NCBI GenBank assembly: GCA_002457475.1
Contig: NTJK01000018.1
Coordinates: 1-11,736, forward strand
Source: Pelagibacterales bacterium MED-G43
GTDB lineage: Bacteria > Pseudomonadota > Alphaproteobacteria > Pelagibacterales > Pelagibacteraceae
DNA length: 11,736 bases
Direction: 5' to 3'
Below, piece after piece: positions 6,815-11,736 of this stretch. The position numbers and the translations under genes were made by a program. The notes under the pieces were generated by a model that made no database searches, was not told the DNA's origin, and worked only from the letters and a program-made list of their open reading frames with translations. The stretch's first letter is position 1. Each line of letters starts with the position of its first letter.

Positions 6815-7158
6815 ATAAAATAAGACTAGTAGTTAATAATTATTCAAAAAGAAATGAAAAAGAAAAATTTTTTATTAAAAAAGAATTACAAAGTATCTTA
6901 AATTTGTATGCAAAAATGGTTTCAAACGGTTCATGGAAAGATTATTCGTTTACTTCTGGTATAAAAGAAGTTTCATTCGATGTTTATCAAAGAGCTTCTG
7001 AGAAACCTGTCCTTAGAATTTTAAAAAATCTTAAACCAAAATATTTTAATGAAAAATATCTGATTAAAAATAAAAACGGGGAAATTATAAAAAAATCTGA
7101 AAATTTAAATCAATTAATAGATAAAACTAGTTGGAATAAATTAAAATTAGTAAAATAA
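6811..7158 (+). CDS. DUF2794 family protein
   Basis: This is a 115-residue soluble, lysine-rich protein with no signal peptide or membrane segment. The segments F(I/D)KKELQSILNLYAKMVSNG, WKDYSF, EVSFDVYQRASEKPVLRILK and the tail with EIIKKSENLNQLI match the conserved pattern of DUF2794, a small family of unknown function found mostly in Alphaproteobacteria. Its ATG lies within the yciB stop (ATGA), so it is translated with yciB. Its stop TAA abuts, with no spacer, the stop of the converging BI-1 gene. Function is unknown; family membership is recognised from the motif pattern only. Confidence 0.82.
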   Translation: MNKIRLVVNNYSKRNEKEKFFIKKELQSILNLYAKMVSNGSWKDYSFTSGIKEVSFDVYQRASEKPVLRILKNLKPKYFNEKYLIKNKNGEIIKKSENLNQLIDKTSWNKLKLVK

Positions 7159-7911
7159 TTATCTTCTCTGACCGAAAAGTCTTAAAAGCATTATAAATAA
7201 ATTAATAAAGTCTAAGTACAATGTTAATGCTCCCATGACAGCTTTTTTTCCCATCATTTCTCCGCTATCACTTACTAAATACATGTTCTTAATTTTTTGC
7301 GTATCATAGGCCGTTAAGCCTACGAAAACTAATACACCAATTATAGATATTACAAAATACATCATCGTAGATTTCATGAATATATTTACTAATGATGCAA
7401 TTATGATACCGAAAAGACCCATCATTAAAAAAGATCCTAGCTTAGTCAAATCTCTCTTGGTCGTATAACCATAAATACTCATCGCCCCAAATGTTCCAGC
7501 AGTAATAAAAAAAACTCTAGTTATACTTGCTCCAGTATATATTAAAAATATTGATGAAAGCGAAGCACCCATTAATGCTGCAAAAATCCAAAAGGTAGTT
7601 TGAGCTTTTGCTGCAGACATTTTTGCAATTCCAAAACTCATATAAAAAACCACAGCAAGAGGAGCCAACATGATTACCCACTTAAGTCCTGAAGCGTAAA
7701 TTGTGTTCCCAAAGTTTGTTAAACCGATGATCTGACCTTCATTTGAAGTTACAACAGCCATTTTAAAAAATGCAAGAGCTATTAAACCGGTCAATAAAAC
7801 ACCAGAAGCCATATAGTTGTAGACCTTTAACATGTAAGAACGTAAGCCCTGATCTATAATTGCTTCAGAAGCTGATGATCTTACCGTAGATGTTTGTTTG
7901 TTGAATTCCAT
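7159..7911 (-). CDS. Bax inhibitor-1/YccA family membrane protein
   Basis: This 250-residue protein has a short soluble N-terminus of about 28 residues and seven hydrophobic segments. Signatures of the BI-1 (UPF0005) family are FGAMSIYGYTTKRDL (141-155), VFVGLTAYDTQKIK (195-208) and the last-helix LYLDFINLFIMLLRLFG (231-247). Asp203 and Asp234 correspond in context to the conserved aspartate pair that controls proton/calcium leak in the characterised bacterial homologue YetJ. Bacterial members are inner membrane proteins; some interact with FtsH. The exact role here is not known. The gene ends flush against the DUF2794 gene and is divergent from the aldo/keto reductase. Confidence 0.93.
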   Translation of the reverse strand: MEFNKQTSTVRSSASEAIIDQGLRSYMLKVYNYMASGVLLTGLIALAFFKMAVVTSNEGQIIGLTNFGNTIYASGLKWVIMLAPLAVVFYMSFGIAKMSAAKAQTTFWIFAALMGASLSSIFLIYTGASITRVFFITAGTFGAMSIYGYTTKRDLTKLGSFLMMGLFGIIIASLVNIFMKSTMMYFVISIIGVLVFVGLTAYDTQKIKNMYLVSDSGEMMGKKAVMGALTLYLDFINLFIMLLRLFGQRR

Positions 7912-7922
7912 ACTTTATATAT

Positions 7923-7940
7923 AAGTTTTTTTTAAAACTT
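7923..7940. repeat. Short inverted repeat upstream of the BI-1 gene
   Basis: AAGTTTT (7923-7929) and AAAACTT (7934-7940) form a perfect 7-bp inverted repeat around four Ts, 12 bases upstream of the BI-1 start codon. It may lie in the 5' end of that transcript or be part of its promoter. The A/T-rich content makes chance quite possible. Confidence 0.25.
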
Positions 7941-7955
7941 TTCAATAGTCAAAAA

Positions 7956-7984
7956 TTGACCTAAAAGTGAGCAATAAATATTAA
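7956..7984 (+). promoter_or_regulatory. Candidate sigma-70 promoter for the aldo/keto reductase
   Basis: TTGACC (7956-7961) and TATTAA (7979-7984) are separated by 17 bases, the normal sigma-70 spacing. The predicted transcript start falls within a base or two of the ATG at 7990, which would make the mRNA leaderless or nearly so. The -35 is one arm of an inverted repeat GTCAA-AAA-TTGAC (7948-7960). Prediction from sequence only. Confidence 0.35.
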
Positions 7985-7989
7985 TTTTT

Positions 7990-9027
7990 ATGAAATTTAG
8001 GAAACTTGGGACCACAAATATTGATGTGAGTTTAATTTGCCTTGGGACAATGACTTGGGGAACTCAAAACACAGAAAAAGATGCTTTTGAGCAAATGGAC
8101 TATGCGGTAACTCAAGGAATAAATTTTTTTGATACAGCGGAACTTTACTCTATTCCACCAAATTCGGATTCCTTTGGTAAAACTGAGGTAATGATTGGTA
8201 ATTGGTTCAAAAAAAGAAAAAATAGAGATAAAATTATTTTAGCCTCCAAAGTTGCTGGTCCAGGTTGTGATTGGATAAGAGGTGGAGGAAACAATTTTGA
8301 TGAAAAAAAAATTGGGGAAGCTATTGATGGTAGTTTAAAACGATTAAAAACTGATTATATTGACTTATATCAACTACACTGGCCCGAAAGATCCACTAAT
8401 TATTTTGGTAGTAGGGATTTTCTTTATAATAATAAAGAAGGAAATTGGAATAGTTTTGAAAATATCCTAGAGGCTTTAGAAAAATTTATTAAAAGTGGAA
8501 AGATTAGATTCATCGGTATGTCTAATGAAACGCCTTATGGTCTGTCTAGATACCTTGAAATCTCAAAGAATAAAGGGGGCCCTAGAATGATGTCAGTGCA
8601 AAACCCGTACAACTTGGTGAACAGAACTTATGAAATAGGCATGTCAGAGATTTCTATTAGGGAGAAGTGTGGTTTACTTGTTTATTACCCTCTTGCAGCT
8701 GGAGGATTATCTGGAAAATATAGAAACGGTAAAATGCCTAAAAACTCAAGAATGGCACTCTTTAAAGGTTGGGAGAGACATTTAAATCCTCTAGCGATGA
8801 AAGCTTATGATGAATACTTTAAACTTGCCGAAGATTTTAATTTATCAATGGTTCAACTGGCTCAGTCATTCGTTAATTCTAGACCATTTGTTACTAGTAA
8901 TATTATTGGAGCAACAACAATGAATCAACTAAAAGAAAATATAGAGAGTATAAATATAGAATTTACAGATGAAATGATGAGAAGAGTGAATGAAATTCAT
9001 AACAACAACCCAAATCCATCACCTTAA
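7990..9027 (+). CDS. tas: NADP(H)-dependent aldo/keto reductase, Tas type
   Basis: This is a 345-residue cytosolic (alpha/beta)8 oxidoreductase. The catalytic tetrad is readable: Asp48 and Tyr53 in FFDTAELYS, Lys87 in ILASKVAG, and His130 in LYQLHWPERSTNYFGS. That last block, the insertion after FDTAELYSIP, and the C-terminal block NIIGATTMNQLKENIES resemble E. coli Tas (346 residues) more than other aldo/keto reductases. Tas was identified through tyrosine-auxotroph suppression, but the physiological substrate is not established. The ATG at 7990 directly begins the conserved MKFRKLGTT strand. It is divergent from the BI-1 gene and followed by the IalB-like gene 41 bases downstream on the same strand. 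Confidence 0.93.
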   Translation: MKFRKLGTTNIDVSLICLGTMTWGTQNTEKDAFEQMDYAVTQGINFFDTAELYSIPPNSDSFGKTEVMIGNWFKKRKNRDKIILASKVAGPGCDWIRGGGNNFDEKKIGEAIDGSLKRLKTDYIDLYQLHWPERSTNYFGSRDFLYNNKEGNWNSFENILEALEKFIKSGKIRFIGMSNETPYGLSRYLEISKNKGGPRMMSVQNPYNLVNRTYEIGMSEISIREKCGLLVYYPLAAGGLSGKYRNGKMPKNSRMALFKGWERHLNPLAMKAYDEYFKLAEDFNLSMVQLAQSFVNSRPFVTSNIIGATTMNQLKENIESINIEFTDEMMRRVNEIHNNNPNPSP

Positions 9028-9068
9028 TCGATCGTTGAAATCAAATTAATTTAGTATAAAAAAGAATT

Positions 9069-9569
9069 ATGGTGGTCAAAAAAATATTTCCTTTAATCAT
9101 TCTTTTAATCTTTTCTTCTAGTGCTTTTGCGAATACACCGCGATCAACTGGAAAATATAAGAATTGGGAAAGTTTTGTTGCAGAAACTGAAAAAGGTAAA
9201 ATATGTTTTGCTCAAACTGTTCCTACAAAAAGAGCTCCTGGGGCAATTCAAAGAGATCAATCAAAATTATTTGTTACGTTTAGACCAGGTGAAAACATTA
9301 AAGATGAGGTAAGTGTTACAAGTGGCCACGATTATAAAAGCTCTACAGTTACTGCAAGCTCAGGAAAAAAAAGATATTCCCTTTTCTCACAAAAAAATTT
9401 CGCTTGGCTTTTAGATGATCGAGAGGAAAAAAATTTTATTAAATTAATGAAAAAAGCAACAAATCTTATCGTTAAAGCTAGAACAGCAAAAGGTGCGGAA
9501 ACTACTGATCATTATTCAATGATGGGATTTACAAAGGCATATAACACCGCAAAAAAAACCTGCGGCTAG
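9069..9569 (+). CDS. Invasion-associated locus B (IalB)-like periplasmic protein
   Basis: The 166-residue secreted protein has a clear signal peptide ending SSAFA-NT (cleavage after about residue 21). The mature part fits the IalB family layout: an early Trp (W33) and Cys46 in KGKICFAQTVP, a central beta region with FRPG and GHDY, FAWLLDD at 111-117, a MKKATNLIVKARTAKG segment, then YSMMGFTKAYNTAKKTC with Cys165. The two cysteines are the only ones and would form one disulfide. IalB was named for Bartonella invasion, but the family is widespread in free-living alphaproteobacteria, where its role is unknown; no virulence function should be inferred. The stop TAG is followed immediately by the argG ATG. 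Confidence 0.8.
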   Translation: MVVKKIFPLIILLIFSSSAFANTPRSTGKYKNWESFVAETEKGKICFAQTVPTKRAPGAIQRDQSKLFVTFRPGENIKDEVSVTSGHDYKSSTVTASSGKKRYSLFSQKNFAWLLDDREEKNFIKLMKKATNLIVKARTAKGAETTDHYSMMGFTKAYNTAKKTCG

Positions 9570-10754
9570 ATGAAAAAAATTGTATTAGCCTACTCTGGTG
9601 GATTAGATACTTCAATTATTTTAAGATGGTTACAAGAAAATTATAAAGCAGAGGTAATTGCTTACACTTCAGATATAGGCCAAGAAATTAATAGAAAAAA
9701 AATCATAACCAACGCAAAACGTCTTGGAGTTAAAAATATAATAATTGAAGATTTAAAAAATATCTTTGTAAAAGATTATGTATTTCCGATGATAAGAGCT
9801 CACGCTGTTTATGAAGGTGTATATTTACTTGGCACTTCAATAGCCAGACCTTTGATAGCTAAGAGACAAATAGCTATTGCAAAAAAATTTAAGGCCTATG
9901 CAGTATCTCACGGAGCCACAGGAAAAGGTAATGATCAAGTTAGATTTGAACTTGGTTATGCTTTTTTTGGTGGAAAAAAAATTAAAATTATTGCGCCTTG
10001 GAGAGAGTGGAAACTACAATCTAGAGCGGACTTAATTAAATATGCCAAAAAAAATAATATTCTGATTCCAAAGGATAAAAAGGGTGCGCCACCTTTCTCT
10101 ATTGATGATAATATTTTTCATACTTCTACTGAAGGAAAAGTATTAGAAAACCCTAAAAATTCAGCGCCAGAATTTATTTTTCAAAGAACTGTTTCACCGG
10201 AGAAAGCTCCAAACAAAAAAACAAAAGTAAAAATTACTTTTAAAAATAGCGATCCAGTCGCCGTGAATGGAAAAAGATTAAGACCTGATAAACTTTTAGA
10301 TAAATTAAATATTCTTGCTGGAAAAAATGGTATCGGAAGAGTAGATCTAGTTGAGAACAGATTTATTGGTATTAAATCAAGAGGTGTTTACGAAACACCT
10401 GGTGGAACTTTGTTATATGCTGCACATAGAGCAATTGAGTCAGTGACTTTAGATAAAAAAACATCGCACGACAAAGAGAGAGTTATGCCTGAGTATGCAG
10501 AATTAGTTTACAATGGATATTGGTTTTCAAAAAAAAGAATTAAACTTCAAAAAATAATTGATAAAAAAAGAAATCAAGTTTCTGGCGAAATAGTTTTGAG
10601 CTTATACAAGGGAAATATCACAATTATTTCAAGAAAAACAAAAAACAAAGCCTATTCAATGAAAAAAGTTTCTTTTGAAGAAAACAAAACCTTTAATAAG
10701 AAAAAAGTTGAAAATTTTATAAAATTTCATTCTAAACAGTTAAATAAAGGTTAA
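9570..10754 (+). CDS. argG: Argininosuccinate synthase
   Basis: This 394-residue cytosolic enzyme condenses citrulline and aspartate with ATP to form argininosuccinate, the penultimate step of arginine biosynthesis. The N-terminal P-loop-like ATP pyrophosphatase motif is AYSGGLDTS (7-15). Substrate-binding blocks are YLLGTSIARPLIAK (85-98), SHGATGKGNDQVRFE (113-127) and PWREWKLQSR, followed by the C-terminal multimerisation domain with GRVDLVENRFIGIKSRGVYE and a final helical tail. Length fits the common bacterial form of about 400 residues. The ATG is directly adjacent to the stop of the IalB-like gene, with no separate Shine-Dalgarno evident, so translation is probably coupled. No other arg gene and no ARG-box-like operator is seen. 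Confidence 0.97.
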   Translation: MKKIVLAYSGGLDTSIILRWLQENYKAEVIAYTSDIGQEINRKKIITNAKRLGVKNIIIEDLKNIFVKDYVFPMIRAHAVYEGVYLLGTSIARPLIAKRQIAIAKKFKAYAVSHGATGKGNDQVRFELGYAFFGGKKIKIIAPWREWKLQSRADLIKYAKKNNILIPKDKKGAPPFSIDDNIFHTSTEGKVLENPKNSAPEFIFQRTVSPEKAPNKKTKVKITFKNSDPVAVNGKRLRPDKLLDKLNILAGKNGIGRVDLVENRFIGIKSRGVYETPGGTLLYAAHRAIESVTLDKKTSHDKERVMPEYAELVYNGYWFSKKRIKLQKIIDKKRNQVSGEIVLSLYKGNITIISRKTKNKAYSMKKVSFEENKTFNKKKVENFIKFHSKQLNKG

Positions 10755-10776
10755 ATTTTTGATACAATACTTTTAG

Positions 10777-11163
10777 ATGAACAATTCGATTCGAAATATT
10801 CAGCTAGTTGCTGTTGTAGTTGTCCTAATCTCAACGATAATTGCTTTCTTTTTAGAGATGAGAGAAATGTACGAGAATAAAGATATTACATTAGCAGACC
10901 TGCTTTTGATGTTCATCTACATAGAAGTTATCGGATTAGTTAGATCTTATTGGGAAACAAGAGCAGTTAGAATTACTTATCCTTTAGTAATTGCAATCAC
11001 AGCCTTGGCCCGATTTATAATATTACAAGATAAAGAGAGTGATCCTACAAACTTAATTTATATATCTGTTGCAATTTTAATTGTAGCTTTAGCCACCGTA
11101 ATAATTAGATTTAGAAACAGTAAGTACTTAAAAATTGATAAATCAAAGTCTAACGAGCTTTAA
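10777..11163 (+). CDS. psiE: PsiE-family (phosphate-starvation-inducible) membrane protein
   Basis: The 128-residue protein has four predicted transmembrane helices (about 8-27, 40-57, 66-84 and 91-110) and a charged C-terminal tail. The conserved PsiE pattern is visible: [20 protein letters not shown], then the [25 protein letters not shown] block and a last helix ending in RFRNS. E. coli PsiE has 136 residues and is under PhoB control, but its function is unknown. I see no Pho-box repeat in the 22-base gap after argG, so it may simply be co-transcribed with argG. Its last 14 bases overlap the 3' end of the converging folD. Confidence 0.78.
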   Translation: MNNSIRNIQLVAVVVVLISTIIAFFLEMREMYENKDITLADLLLMFIYIEVIGLVRSYWETRAVRITYPLVIAITALARFIILQDKESDPTNLIYISVAILIVALATVIIRFRNSKYLKIDKSKSNEL

Positions 11164-11736
11164 AACAATCTAGGGTATTTTTTAGTAAGCAAGCAATAGT
11201 CATTGGTCCCACCCCACCAGGTACCGGAGTTATAGCTTTGGATTTATCTTTTACAGCATCAAAATCAACATCCCCAACAATTTTGTCTCCCACTTTATTT
11301 ATTCCTACATCAATAACTATTGAGTTTTTTTTTACCCAATCTTCTTTTACTAGCTTGGCTACTCCAACTGCAGCAACTAGGATATCAGCCTTTAAACACT
11401 CTTGTTTCAAATCTTTTGTTTTTGAATGAACAATTGTAACTGTGCAATTTTCTTTTAAAAGTAATTGAGCCATAGGTTTACCATTTAAATTTGATCTACC
11501 AATTATAACCGCATGTTTTCCTGATAAATTTTTTTCAACTTTTTTTATCAAATACAAGCATCCTAAGGGAGTACAAGGAACTAAAGAATGATAACCAGAT
11601 GAAAGATTGCCAACATTAATAGGATGAAATCCATCTACATCTTTTTTAGGACTTACAGCATTAATAATTTTTTCCTTATTAATTTGAGGAGGCAAAGGTA
11701 GCTGAACTAGTATACCAGAAACATCGGTATCATTAT
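11150..11736 (-). CDS. folD: Bifunctional methylenetetrahydrofolate dehydrogenase/cyclohydrolase FolD, N-terminus cut by window edge
   Basis: The frame is open from the right edge to a stop at 11150, giving 194 C-terminal residues of an enzyme usually about 285 long. It interconverts 5,10-methylene-, 5,10-methenyl- and 10-formyl-tetrahydrofolate in the cytosol using NADP. Landmarks in order are [29 protein letters not shown], the dinucleotide-binding [36 protein letters not shown] and the C-terminal [10 protein letters not shown] signature. GRSNLNGKP replaces the more common GRSxxVGxP, a conservative change. The catalytic Lys/Tyr region lies beyond the edge. A TTG at 11693-11695 is an internal Leu codon, not the start, since the homologous frame continues upstream. 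It overlaps the psiE-family gene tail to tail by 14 bases. Confidence 0.96.
   Translation of the reverse strand, partial: NDTDVSGILVQLPLPPQINKEKIINAVSPKKDVDGFHPINVGNLSSGYHSLVPCTPLGCLYLIKKVEKNLSGKHAVIIGRSNLNGKPMAQLLLKENCTVTIVHSKTKDLKQECLKADILVAAVGVAKLVKEDWVKKNSIVIDVGINKVGDKIVGDVDFDAVKDKSKAITPVPGGVGPMTIACLLKNTLDCFKAR

Noticed and set aside
9121..9312. Open frame on the plus strand (63 codons).
   Set aside because: It is a shifted frame within the IalB-like gene, which has a good signal peptide and family pattern.
10755..10776. Pho box upstream of the psiE-family gene.
   Set aside because: The short gap has no CTGTCAT-like direct repeats; only a weak TACAAT hexamer without a matching -35.
11238..11429. 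Open frame on the plus strand (63 codons).
   Set aside because: It is antisense to the conserved C-terminal half of folD.
11693..11695. TTG as the folD start.
   Set aside because: The frame continues upstream to the window edge with conserved FolD residues (GILVQLPLP), so the true start is outside the window.
1..11736. Mobile elements, CRISPR arrays, tRNA or rRNA genes, phage or defence genes.
   Set aside because: No repeats of array type, no transposase or integrase motifs, and no tRNA-like cloverleaf were noticed; all large frames are accounted for by core genes.

Overview
The window is very AT-rich, densely packed, and made of ordinary alphaproteobacterial core genes. Gaps of 0-70 bases, many start/stop overlaps, poor Shine-Dalgarno signals and strong A/T codon preference suggest a streamlined marine alphaproteobacterium of the SAR11/Pelagibacter type. 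That placement is inferred from composition and gene content; there is no rRNA gene here to confirm it.

Left part (1-6192, all on the minus strand). Read in the direction of transcription, the order is hspQ, a 177-base spacer, ccmC, ccmD, ccmE, ccmF, ccmG, ccmH, a PagL-like lipid A deacylase, then an FMN-dependent L-lactate dehydrogenase (lldD) that runs off the left edge. The ccm genes form a nearly complete System I cytochrome c maturation module: heme export (CcmC, CcmD), heme chaperone (CcmE), heme ligation (CcmF, CcmH) and apocytochrome thiol reduction (CcmG, CcmH). The ABC exporter genes ccmA/ccmB and a separate ccmI are not in the window. Adjacent ccm genes overlap or lie within 8 bases of each other, so they are probably one transcription unit.

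Middle part (6269-9027). yciB and a DUF2794 gene form a translationally coupled plus-strand pair. They meet a minus-strand Bax inhibitor-1 family gene tail to tail with no spacer. A Tas-type aldo/keto reductase is divergent from the BI-1 gene.

Right part (9069-11736). An IalB-like periplasmic protein is followed with zero spacing by argG (arginine synthesis), then by a PsiE-family membrane protein. The latter overlaps, tail to tail, the end of folD (one-carbon metabolism), which runs off the right edge.

No mobile element, CRISPR array, tRNA or rRNA was seen. The one stretch that genes do not explain is the hspQ-ccmC spacer. It contains a block of clearly raised GC content with nested inverted repeats (about 5721-5830), which looks like a structured RNA or a cis-regulatory leader of the ccm operon. 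This is the best candidate for something undescribed. The remaining observations are smaller: an Asp where PagL has its catalytic Glu, tightly abutting gene pairs, and palindromes in divergent spacers.
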